Origin: JAAFIP01 sp043772355
GTDB lineage: Bacteria > Pseudomonadota > Gammaproteobacteria > Burkholderiales > Burkholderiaceae_C
Assembly: GCA_043772355.1 (NCBI GenBank)
Contig: JAYVGI010000238.1
Location: 1-19,677, forward strand
Direction of reading: 5' to 3'
Length of the DNA: 19,677 nt
Shown here one piece after another: positions 12,939-19,677 of the stretch. Both the position numbers and the translations under genes were made by a program. The notes under the pieces were generated by a model, which saw only the letters and a list, made by a program, of their open reading frames with translations, was not told the origin of the DNA and did no database searches. How positions within the stretch are numbered: the stretch's first letter is position 1; every line of letters starts with the position of its first letter.

Positions 12939-14174
12939 TCAGAGGGCGCAGGTGCGAAAGCCCCAAAAACCACTGTCGCTGCACGGCAGTGCAAAGCCGC
13001 GAAAGCTGGGCTGCTTCATGCGGGCGCGGGTGGCGAATGAACCACCTCGCAGCACCTTGCAGCGCTCGAAGTTTTTGCCGCTGTAGCTGGCCCAGGGGCC
13101 GGCTACAAAGCCCGGGTAGGGGCGAAAGGTGTTGGCGGTCCACTCCCATACGTCCCCCCACCTGAAGCCCATGCCCTGGGCTTTGTGGGCGGCGATCTCC
13201 CACTCCAGCTCGGTCGCCAGGCGGCGGCCGACCCAGCGGGCGTAGGCATCGGCTTCGTACCAGGTCATGTGGACGGCACTGGCGTTACCCGCCGCACGCT
13301 GAGCGGTACCAAAACGGGTGAGCAGTACGGCACCACTGGCTATGCCTATCTGGTCGACAAAGCGCGGGCCGCGCCGCCCCTCAGCAGCGGCGCAGGCCTG
13401 TAGCCACTGCCAACCCTGGGGCGACCAATGCGCAGCATCGTCGTAGCCGCCGTCGTCAATAAATTCGACATACTGCGCCCAGCTCACAGGCTGGGCATCG
13501 ATCTCAAACTCCGGCACCTGCACGCTGTGCGCCGCGCGCTCATTGTCCCAGGCAAAGCCTGTGGCTGGTGCGCCCAGCTGCCAGCGGGTAGCGGGCATGG
13601 CCAGGGGCTGGCGGGAGGCGTAGACGGTGCTGGGTTGGAGCTGCACTTTCAGGCCCAAGGCTTGGGCCAGCACCAGCAGTTGCTCACCTATTTGGTCCTC
13701 GCGGGCCAGGGCCAGGCGGTAAAAATACAGGCTATCGTCGTTTTCCTGGGTCTTGTCTAGTAGTTCCAGGCTGCTCTCCAGAGTCTCTAGCAGATAGGCT
13801 TTGACGGTTTGCAGGTCTGGGCAGTCGGGTATGCGGCGCAGGGCGGTGCTGGACACGGCGGGGTTCCAACAAGGGTCGGCACGCGGGTCTATCGAGGCCA
13901 GGCGCATGGGTTGCGCCGGGCACCACTGGCCCAGCGCGCGCTGGGTGTTGCGGCCAATCCACCACTCCTGAAACCATCCCACATGGCCCAACAGCCACAA
14001 GGGCGCGACCAGTGCGCTGCCGGGCCCCGCCGCTGTGCCAAGGCGCAAACCGGGCAAGCTGGTCTGTAGCTGCCCAACGATGTGCAAGGTGTGGTTGCGC
14101 GCATCCATCAGGGCCAGAGACAGCACCTCTTTGCCCGCACGACGCATGGCTACAGAATCTATCGCAGCATTCAT
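12939..14174 (-). CDS. EgtB/SenA-like DinB-SUMF1 protein with altered iron ligands
   Basis: A 411-aa protein with the two-domain layout of EgtB/SenA/OvoA-type nonheme-iron sulfoxide or selenoxide synthases. A DinB-like helical bundle spans about 15-175 (LWLLGHVGWFQEWW at 59-72) and an FGE/SUMF1 domain about 195-408 (VSWAQYVEFIDDGGYDD, WEWTANTFRPYPGF, VLRGGSFATR, ending GFRTCAL). The iron triad of EgtB is one His in the first helix plus HxxxH. His64 is present, but the HxxxH position reads REDQI (158-162), with Arg and Ile. It may therefore be non-catalytic or bind metal differently. No EgtD, SenB or SenC gene is in the window, so ergothioneine or selenoneine synthesis is unsupported. The ribosome-binding site is weak. 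It is divergent from dctQ. Confidence 0.75.
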   Translation of the reverse strand: MNAAIDSVAMRRAGKEVLSLALMDARNHTLHIVGQLQTSLPGLRLGTAAGPGSALVAPLWLLGHVGWFQEWWIGRNTQRALGQWCPAQPMRLASIDPRADPCWNPAVSSTALRRIPDCPDLQTVKAYLLETLESSLELLDKTQENDDSLYFYRLALAREDQIGEQLLVLAQALGLKVQLQPSTVYASRQPLAMPATRWQLGAPATGFAWDNERAAHSVQVPEFEIDAQPVSWAQYVEFIDDGGYDDAAHWSPQGWQWLQACAAAEGRRGPRFVDQIGIASGAVLLTRFGTAQRAAGNASAVHMTWYEADAYARWVGRRLATELEWEIAAHKAQGMGFRWGDVWEWTANTFRPYPGFVAGPWASYSGKNFERCKVLRGGSFATRARMKQPSFRGFALPCSDSGFWGFRTCAL

Positions 14175-14256
14175 TTTTTTTCTACCGAAGCGTATTTACG
14201 CCCTAATTATGCTGCGACAATGGTGCGTTTGAAAAAATTGGAGACAGGAGTTCTCG

Positions 14257-14796
14257 ATGGATAGTTTATTAAAGCTCTCTCGCGGCATTGACTGGCTCAA
14301 TGACCGCTGCGCCACGTTTGCCTGGTGGGCTTCGTTTTTATCCTGCATGATCAGCGCCGCCAATGCCATCGTGCGCTACGGTTTTGATTACACCTCCAAC
14401 GCCTATACCGAGATGCAGTGGTACCTGTTTGCCGCTTGCGTCATGCTGGGCGCAGCGCAGGTGCTGCGGGTCAATGAGCATGTGCGGGTCGATGTGCTGT
14501 ATGGCAACTACTCTGGCAAGTACCAGGCCATTACGGACTTGGCTGGCTTTTTGCTATTCCTGCTGCCCTCGATGGCCATCATGCTGTACTACGCTTGGCC
14601 GCTGTTTGCCAAGATGTACACCACGGGTGAGATGTCCAGCCAGTCGGGCGGGCTGATCCGCTGGCCTGCCATGCTGATGCTGCCACTAGGCTTTGCGCTG
14701 ATGTGGCTGCAAGGCATCTCTGAAGCCATCAAGCGCATTGCCTGGCTCACGCACAAATACGAAGGCGACTTCCATTACGAAAGACCTCTGCAATGA
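14257..14796 (+). CDS. dctQ: TRAP transporter small permease subunit (DctQ)
   Basis: A 179-aa inner-membrane protein with four hydrophobic segments (about 22-42, 57-72, 93-112 and 131-152). The QMQW-like helix start EMQWYLFAACVMLGAAQVLR and the NEHVRVDVLYGNYS motif are typical of DctQ. It pairs with DctM to form the sodium-driven TRAP permease for an organic acid. AGGAG lies 6 nt upstream of the ATG. Its stop overlaps the dctM start by ATGA, so the two are translationally coupled. It starts 82 nt from the divergent EgtB-like gene. Confidence 0.92.
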   Translation: MDSLLKLSRGIDWLNDRCATFAWWASFLSCMISAANAIVRYGFDYTSNAYTEMQWYLFAACVMLGAAQVLRVNEHVRVDVLYGNYSGKYQAITDLAGFLLFLLPSMAIMLYYAWPLFAKMYTTGEMSSQSGGLIRWPAMLMLPLGFALMWLQGISEAIKRIAWLTHKYEGDFHYERPLQ

Positions 14797-16391
14797 CCAT
14801 GCAAGAATTCGCTCCGCTGATGTTCGCGGGGCTCATCATCATTATGTTGATCGGGTTTCCGGTCGCCTTCTCATTGATGGCGCTGGGCTTGGGCTGCGGC
14901 TTTTATGCTGTCAGTATGGGCTGGTTTCCAGCTACCTTCATGTCGGCCCTGCCGCTCAACGTGTTTGGCATCTTGTCCAACGAGCTACTGCTGGCTATCC
15001 CCTTCTTTACCCTGATGGGCACGCTGCTAGAGCGCTGCGGACTGGCCGAGGACATGCTGGACTCCATGGGGCAATTGTTTGGCCCCGTTCGTGGCGGCTT
15101 GGGCTATTCGGTCATCATCGTCGGTTTTATCCTGGGAGCCATTACCGGCACCGTAGCTGGCCAGGTGATTGCCATGGCCATGATCTCGCTACCCGTGATG
15201 ATGCGCTGGGGCTACAACATGCGCTACGCCACCGGCGTGCTGGCAGCCTCGGGCACCATCACGCAACTGGTGCCGCCGTCGCTCGTGCTGATCGTGCTGG
15301 CTGACCAGCTGAGCAAACCTGTGGGCGACATGTACAAGGGTGCTTGGGGCCCGTCCATCTTGCAAATTTTATTGTTTGCGCTGTATACCTTTATCCTAAG
15401 CCGCGTCAAGCCCGACTACCTCCCCGGCGTGCCCAAAGAGGCGCGCACGCTGGAGGGCTGGGCACTGTGGAGGAAATGTTTGCGCGGTATTGTGCCATCT
15501 GCCGTGCTGATCTTCACCGTGCTGGGCAGTATGGGTGGTTTGCCCGGTATTGATACTGCGGTGGCTACGCCTACCGAGGCCGGTGCCATGGGCGCAGTGG
15601 GGGCGTTCATTTTGGCGGCCTTGCACAAGCGCTTGACTTGGGCGCTGGTGAAAGAGGCTTTGATCAGCACCATGCGCCTGACCGCCATGGTGGTGTTTAT
15701 CCTGATTGGTTCACGCACCTTCTCTCTGGTGTTCCAGGGCGTGGACGGTGGCGTTTGGATTGAGCACATGCTGTCGGGCCTGCCCGGTGGGCAGGTGGGT
15801 TTTTTGATTGCCGTCAATATCTTCATATTTTTCCTGGCCTTCTTTCTCGACTTCTTTGAGATCGCCTTCATCATCATCCCCTTCCTGGTGCCCGTGGCCA
15901 CCAAGCTGGGCATTGATTTGATCTGGTTTGGCGTGATGATCTGCGTGAACATGCAAACCAGTTTTATGCACCCGCCGTTTGGCTTTGCATTGTTCTACCT
16001 GCGAGGTATTGCGGACACCTTGTTCAAGAACGGTTCGCTGCCCAAAAAGGTGGAGTCCAAAGACATTTACCTGGGTGCTATTCCGTGGGTCATCATGCAG
16101 CTCATTTTGGTCGGCATTGTGATCTTCTTCCCGCAGACGGTAACGGTATTCCTGGACAAGGAAAAGGTTTTGGACATTGACAAGGCCAGCCAGACCATTC
16201 AGGACATGCGTGGCGGTGGTTACGATACGCCCGCTCCTACAATGGGTGATGTACCTGCCCCTGCGACGACACCGGGCGGCGGCAATATAGATCTGAAGCC
16301 AGCACCCGAAGCCGACAAGAAAAACGACGCGGATGATGCGATGAAGGCAGTGCAGGACGCGCTGAAGAAAGACCTGGCCGAGAAGAAGTAA
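14793..16391 (+). CDS. dctM: TRAP transporter large permease subunit (DctM) with extended C-terminal tail
   Basis: A 532-aa integral membrane protein with about a dozen helices, the sodium-coupled transport subunit of the TRAP system. DctM hallmarks are IPFFTLMGTLLERCG (69-83), GAITGTVAGQVIAMAM (115-130), TPTEAGAMGAVGAFI (259-273) and NMQTSFMHPPFGFALFYLRG (386-405). The membrane part ends near 454. A 78-residue hydrophilic tail follows: a Pro/Ala/Gly-rich linker (about 478-500) and a Lys/Asp-rich segment likely to be helical (503-532). Smaller DctM proteins end near 425-430, so this tail is extra. The ATG at 14793 is embedded in the ATGA overlap with dctQ; a second in-frame ATG is at 14799. 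The binding-protein gene lies convergent downstream. Confidence 0.93.
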   Translation: MTMQEFAPLMFAGLIIIMLIGFPVAFSLMALGLGCGFYAVSMGWFPATFMSALPLNVFGILSNELLLAIPFFTLMGTLLERCGLAEDMLDSMGQLFGPVRGGLGYSVIIVGFILGAITGTVAGQVIAMAMISLPVMMRWGYNMRYATGVLAASGTITQLVPPSLVLIVLADQLSKPVGDMYKGAWGPSILQILLFALYTFILSRVKPDYLPGVPKEARTLEGWALWRKCLRGIVPSAVLIFTVLGSMGGLPGIDTAVATPTEAGAMGAVGAFILAALHKRLTWALVKEALISTMRLTAMVVFILIGSRTFSLVFQGVDGGVWIEHMLSGLPGGQVGFLIAVNIFIFFLAFFLDFFEIAFIIIPFLVPVATKLGIDLIWFGVMICVNMQTSFMHPPFGFALFYLRGIADTLFKNGSLPKKVESKDIYLGAIPWVIMQLILVGIVIFFPQTVTVFLDKEKVLDIDKASQTIQDMRGGGYDTPAPTMGDVPAPATTPGGGNIDLKPAPEADKKNDADDAMKAVQDALKKDLAEKK

Positions 16392-16413
16392 GCGAGCCCC
16401 CCAGCATCTGGAA

Positions 16414-16431
16414 CCGATCCAACAGGATCGG
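16414..16431 (+). terminator. Short hairpin preceding the main terminator
   Basis: CCGATCC-AACA-GGATCGG: perfect 7-bp stem with a tetraloop, 22 nt past the dctM stop. It has no U-run of its own and directly precedes the strong bidirectional terminator. It may protect the dctQM mRNA 3' end or act as an auxiliary terminator. Confidence 0.5.
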
Positions 16432-16434
16432 AAT

Positions 16435-16465
16435 AAAAAAAGCCCCGCACTGCGGGGCTTTTTTA
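16435..16465. terminator. Bidirectional intrinsic terminator between convergent dctM and dctP
   Basis: AGCCCCGCA (16441-16449) and TGCGGGGCT (16451-16459) form a GC-rich stem flanked by seven A (16435-16441) on the left and six T (16459-16464) on the right. It therefore gives a stem plus U-run in both directions, ending dctQM on the plus strand and dctP on the minus strand. Confidence 0.93.
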
Positions 16466-16484
16466 TTGGGGAAGACGCTGTGAT

Positions 16485-17567
16485 TTACAGCTTGGCGCTT
16501 TGCATGTAGTTGTCAAAGCTGGCTTCGGTGAAGCGGAACCACAGGTTGGCATCTTTGCGGAATGCAGCGTAATCGGTATAGATTTTCTTCCAGGCTGGGT
16601 TGGTAGCTGACAGCTCGGCGTACAGATCCATCGACTCTTTGAACGCAGCGTCCATCACTTCTTTGGGGAAGCGAACCAACTGGGTGCCACCTGCCACCAA
16701 CTGCTTGAGCGCGGTGGCATTGCGTGCGTCGTATTTAGCTTGCATGTCGGTATGCGCATAGGCCGCTGCTGCTTCCACGATAGCCTTGTACTCGCCCGAC
16801 AGGGCTTGGTAGGCTTTGGTGTTGACGTGCAGGTCAAGCTGTGGGCCGCCTTCCCAGTAGCCAGGGTAAGCGTAGTACTTGGCGATCTTTTGGAAGCCCA
16901 GTTTTTGGTCATCATACGGGCCTACCCACTCGGCTGCGTCGATTGTGCCTTTTTCCAGCGCGGTGTAAATCTCGCCGCCGGGGATGTTGGCTGCTACGCC
17001 GCCGATACGCTCGAACACCTTGCCGCTAAAGCCACCGGTGCGGAACTTCACGCCCTTGATGTCGGCCAGGGACTTGATCTCTTTGCGCCACCAGCCGCCC
17101 ATTTGCGCGCCCGTGTTGCCCATGGGGAAGTTGGTGATGCCGTAGTTGCTGTAGAACTCGCGGGTGAGCTTCAGGCCGTTGCCGTCATACATCCAGGCGG
17201 TCATCTGGCGGCTGTTCAGGCCAAAGGGGATGGCGCAGCCGATAGCGAATGTGGGATCTTTACCGAAGTAGTAATAAGGTGCGGTGCCTGCGCACTCCAC
17301 GGTACCTTGCTGTACGGCATCAATGGTGCCAAACGCCGGCACGATCTCACCAGCGGCATGGGTAGACACTTGAAACTTGCCGCCGGTCATGTCACTGACA
17401 TGCTTGGCAAACACGTCGGCTACGCCAAACAGCGTGTCCAATGACTTGGGAAAGCTCGACGTAAGACGCCAACGCACGTTGGCCTGCGCATGCACGATGG
17501 CAGGGGCAACACCCGCAGCCAACACGCCAGCAATGCCAGCGTTTTTAATTAGGGAACGACGATCCAT
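16485..17567 (-). CDS. dctP: TRAP transporter periplasmic binding protein, TakP-like (2-oxo/hydroxy acid)
   Basis: A 360-aa periplasmic binding protein. The N-terminus DRRSLIKNAGIAGVLAAG is a probable twin-arginine signal (RRxLxK) with cleavage after VHA (27), so it may be exported folded. The mature part carries the motifs of the TakP/lactate subgroup: RWRLTSSFPKSLDTL (32-46), GVKFRTGGFSGKVFERIGG (173-191) and NIPGGEIYTALEKGTIDAAE followed by WVGPYDD. This subgroup binds pyruvate and other 2-oxo acids or lactate with a cation; the exact ligand here is an inference. GGAG lies 7 nt upstream of the ATG. It is convergent with dctQM rather than co-transcribed with them, so stoichiometry is set by separate promoters. 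A perfect inverted repeat lies 16 nt upstream of its start. Confidence 0.9.
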   Translation of the reverse strand: MDRRSLIKNAGIAGVLAAGVAPAIVHAQANVRWRLTSSFPKSLDTLFGVADVFAKHVSDMTGGKFQVSTHAAGEIVPAFGTIDAVQQGTVECAGTAPYYYFGKDPTFAIGCAIPFGLNSRQMTAWMYDGNGLKLTREFYSNYGITNFPMGNTGAQMGGWWRKEIKSLADIKGVKFRTGGFSGKVFERIGGVAANIPGGEIYTALEKGTIDAAEWVGPYDDQKLGFQKIAKYYAYPGYWEGGPQLDLHVNTKAYQALSGEYKAIVEAAAAYAHTDMQAKYDARNATALKQLVAGGTQLVRFPKEVMDAAFKESMDLYAELSATNPAWKKIYTDYAAFRKDANLWFRFTEASFDNYMQSAKL

Positions 17568-17582
17568 GTAAACACTCCGGTT

Positions 17583-17599
17583 GGGCTTGTATCAAGCCC
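17583..17599. promoter_or_regulatory. 17-bp inverted repeat in the dctP leader
   Basis: GGGCTTG-TAT-CAAGCCC: perfect 7-bp arms with a 3-nt centre, 16 nt upstream of the dctP start and just upstream of its Shine-Dalgarno sequence. No U-run follows on either strand, so a terminator is unlikely. An operator for a substrate-responsive regulator or a leader hairpin fits better. Confidence 0.45.
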
Positions 17600-17703
17600 G
17601 GTTGAACAGCTCGCTGATTTGCAGGACAAGCAAACTAGCAAGGACTCACTCTAGTCAACGTCCATTGTAAAAACTGCGTGGACATGAAACGTTGGGGGTT
17701 TAC

Positions 17704-17737
17704 CCTTGCGAGGACAGGCAAAGTACGCATCGCAAGG
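17704..17737 (-). repeat. Inverted repeat just past the dxs stop
   Basis: CCTTGCGA (17704-17711) and TCGCAAGG (17730-17737) form perfect 8-bp arms around an 18-nt centre, starting 10 nt beyond the dxs stop on the minus strand. No U-run follows, so it may be a weak or factor-dependent transcript end or an mRNA 3' stabiliser. Confidence 0.4.
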
Positions 17738-17746
17738 CTGGACTTA

Positions 17747-19609
17747 CTAACCAAAGCGTTTGCGAACCGATGCCTCAATGCCTGCTGCATCCAAACCTTG
17801 CATGGCCAGCAGCTTGGCGGGATCGCCGTGCTCGATAAAGGCGTCAGGCAAACCTAGTTGCAGCACCGGGTTGGCCAGTCCGTTGGCAGCCAATGCCTCT
17901 AGCACCGCAGAGCCTGCGCCGCCCATCAGGCAGCCCTCTTCCAACGTGACCAATGCCGTATGGGTGGAGGCTATCTCGCGCAGCAAGTCCATATCCAGCG
18001 GCTTGGCCCAGCGCATATTGACCACCGTGGCATCCAGCTTCTCGGCCGCTTGCAAGGCAGGATACAGCAAGGTACCAAAGCTGAGGATGGCGATTTTTTT
18101 GGCTGCAGATGTGCGGCGCACTTCGCCTTTGCCAAACGGCAGCGGTGTGAGGTCGCTGCCGCAGGCCACACCAGCGCCCGCGCCGCGTGGGTAGCGCACA
18201 GCCACCGAATGGTCTTGCTGGAAGGCGGTGGTGAGCAGCGCGCGGCACTCGGCTTCGTCGGCTGGGCAGGCTACGCTGATGTTGGGGATGCAGCGCAGGA
18301 AAGCGATGTCGTAGGCACCTGCGTGGGTAGCACCGTCAGCACCGACCAAACCCGCGCGGTCCAGGGCAAACACAACCGGCAGGTTTTGGATGGCCACATC
18401 GTGGATCAACTGGTCGTAGCCGCGCTGCAAGAAGGTGCTGTAGATGGCTACGACGGGCTTAAGGCCCTCGCAGGCCAAGCCCGCAGCAAAAGTCACTGCG
18501 TGCTGCTCGGCAATGCCGACATCGTGGTAGCGCTTGGGGAAGCGCTTTTCAAACTCCACCATGCCTGAGCCCTCGCGCATGGCGGGGGTGATGGCGACCA
18601 GGCGCTCGTCTGCAGCAGCCATGTCGCACAGCCAGTTGCCAAAGACCTGGGTGAAAGTTTGTTTGGCAGGCGTGGTGGACTTAACCAGGCCGACGGTCGG
18701 GTCAAACTTGCCCGGGCCGTGGTAGGCGACCGGGTCTGCCTCAGCCAGCTTGTAGCCTTGGCCTTTTTTGGTGACCACATGCAAAAACTGCGGGCCTGCA
18801 CCGGCCAACATCAGGGTTTTGACGTTTTCCAGCGTGGGGATGAGCGAGTCCAAGTCGTGCCCGTCGATGGGGCCGATGTAGTTAAAGCCAAACTTTTCAA
18901 ACAAGGTGGCGGGCACCACCATGCCTTTGGCGTGCTCTTCCAGGCGCTTGGCCAGCTCGAACAGCGGGGGCGCGCCTTTGAGCACGGTTTTGCCTACGTT
19001 GCGGGCGGTGGCATAGAACTGCCCACTCATCAGTTGGGCCAAGTAGCGGTTCAGCGCGCCTACGGGCGGGCTGATGCTCATGTCGTTGTCGTTCAGCACC
19101 ACCAGGAAGGGCACATCGTGCTGCACCCCGGCGTTGTTGAGTGCCTCAAAGGCCATGCCGGCCGTCATCGCGCCGTCGCCAATGATGGCCACGCAATGGC
19201 GCGCTTCGCCCTTGGTGCGCGCGCCCACGGCCATGCCCAGCGCGGCGGAGATGGAGGTGGACGAATGCGCTGTGCCAAAGCTGTCGTACTCGCTCTCGCT
19301 GCGGCGCGGGAAGCCGCTGATGCCGTCCAGCTGGCGCAGGGTGTGCATTTGGTCGCGGCGGCCCGTGAGAATTTTGTGCGGGTAGGTTTGGTGGCCCACG
19401 TCCCATACCAGGCGGTCATGCGGGGTATTAAACACGGCGTGCAGGGCGACGGTGAGTTCGACGGTGCCTAGATTGGAGCTTAAGTGTCCGCCGGTTTTGG
19501 AGACCGACTGCAGCACATACTCGCGCAGCTCGATGGCCAGTGCCTTGAGTTGCGCGCGCGTCAGGGCACGCAACTCGGCCGGGGATTGGAGGGTGGGAAG
19601 AATCGACAT
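17747..19609 (-). CDS. dxs: 1-deoxy-D-xylulose-5-phosphate synthase
   Basis: A full-length 620-aa DXS, the first enzyme of the MEP isoprenoid pathway: pyruvate plus glyceraldehyde 3-phosphate gives DXP, with thiamine diphosphate. Signature residues are GGHLSSNLGTVELTVALH (40-57, His42), the ThDP motif from GDG at 144-146 to NDN at 173-175, YIGPIDGHD (244-252) and the catalytic Glu368 in VGIAEQHAVTFAAG. The C-terminal transketolase domain contains ALDRAGLVGADGATHAG, and further on AVRYPRGAG. Cytoplasmic, probably dimeric. The start at 19609 gives the usual N-terminus although the Shine-Dalgarno sequence is weak. In related genomes dxs often follows ispA, which would lie beyond the window edge. 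Its product also feeds thiamine and pyridoxal synthesis. Confidence 0.97.
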   Translation of the reverse strand: MSILPTLQSPAELRALTRAQLKALAIELREYVLQSVSKTGGHLSSNLGTVELTVALHAVFNTPHDRLVWDVGHQTYPHKILTGRRDQMHTLRQLDGISGFPRRSESEYDSFGTAHSSTSISAALGMAVGARTKGEARHCVAIIGDGAMTAGMAFEALNNAGVQHDVPFLVVLNDNDMSISPPVGALNRYLAQLMSGQFYATARNVGKTVLKGAPPLFELAKRLEEHAKGMVVPATLFEKFGFNYIGPIDGHDLDSLIPTLENVKTLMLAGAGPQFLHVVTKKGQGYKLAEADPVAYHGPGKFDPTVGLVKSTTPAKQTFTQVFGNWLCDMAAADERLVAITPAMREGSGMVEFEKRFPKRYHDVGIAEQHAVTFAAGLACEGLKPVVAIYSTFLQRGYDQLIHDVAIQNLPVVFALDRAGLVGADGATHAGAYDIAFLRCIPNISVACPADEAECRALLTTAFQQDHSVAVRYPRGAGAGVACGSDLTPLPFGKGEVRRTSAAKKIAILSFGTLLYPALQAAEKLDATVVNMRWAKPLDMDLLREIASTHTALVTLEEGCLMGGAGSAVLEALAANGLANPVLQLGLPDAFIEHGDPAKLLAMQGLDAAGIEASVRKRFG

Positions 19610-19630
19610 ACTGTCTTGATGCTTTGAATA

Positions 19631-19674
19631 TGCTACTTATTTTATAGCTGCTCCCGCAATATTTTTACGGGCTA
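19631..19674 (+). repeat. 44-bp dispersed intergenic repeat, copy B
   Basis: A block starting TGCTAC and ending GGCTA (continuing CAG to the window edge), with central CTCCCG and ACGGGC able to pair. It matches the copy at 352-395 (minus strand) at about 33 of 44 positions and shares four boxes at fixed spacing with 6837-6880. It lies 21 nt upstream of the dxs start codon, where it may contribute a leader hairpin or belong to the gap with the next gene. Confidence 0.7.
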
Positions 19675-19677
19675 CAG

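Noticed and set aside
14738..15304. 188-codon open frame in another frame within dctQ/dctM
   Set aside because: It lies inside the DctM coding region, which has full family motifs; the alternative translation is His/Arg/Gly-rich noise.
18659..19471. 270-codon open frame on the plus strand opposite dxs
   Set aside because: It is antisense to the conserved dxs coding sequence, with shadow-type composition and no start context.

Overview
The window reads as chromosomal DNA from a betaproteobacterium, most likely the Burkholderiales/Comamonadaceae (Rhodoferax/Polaromonas-like). The grounds are the moderate-to-high G+C, the style of the dxs, TRAP and EgtB-like proteins, and three copies of a short dispersed repeat of a type I associate with that family. 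No rRNA, tRNA, CRISPR array, insertion sequence or phage gene is visible. Every call was made by reading the sequence; no database search was run.

Region 1 (20-8322) is a tungsten-enzyme island. A five-gene minus-strand operon (4754 down to 20) encodes an AorABC-type tungsten aldehyde oxidoreductase: a 16-Cys polyferredoxin, the tungstopterin catalytic subunit, and an FAD/NAD reductase. A MoaD/ThiS-like protein ending in Gly-Gly and an unrecognised 113-aa protein follow. A divergent plus-strand gene encodes a GAF/Fis-type regulator that resembles AcoR without its AAA+ domain. Beyond it a tightly overlapped minus-strand operon, tupB-tupC-tupA, encodes a tungstate ABC importer. Importer, candidate sensor and W-enzyme therefore sit together. 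The spacers inside the aor operon are long and rich in dyads, the most striking being a 108-bp imperfect palindrome between aorB and aorC.

Region 2 (8410-12663) looks like a PQQ-scavenging respiratory module on the minus strand. It holds a TonB-dependent receptor closely resembling E. coli PqqU/YncD, a periplasmic sorbosone/glucose-type PQQ dehydrogenase, and a small c-type cytochrome. An intrinsic terminator lies between the last two. No PQQ biosynthesis gene is visible in the window.

Region 3 (12939-17567) starts with an EgtB/SenA-like protein whose usual HxxxH iron ligands are replaced. A TRAP transporter follows: DctQ and DctM on the plus strand, with a TakP-like binding protein convergent on the minus strand. 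A strong bidirectional terminator separates dctM from dctP. DctM carries an unusual Pro/Ala-rich, charged C-terminal tail.

Region 4 (17747-19609) is dxs, the housekeeping first enzyme of the MEP isoprenoid pathway. Another copy of the 44-bp dispersed repeat lies just upstream of it.
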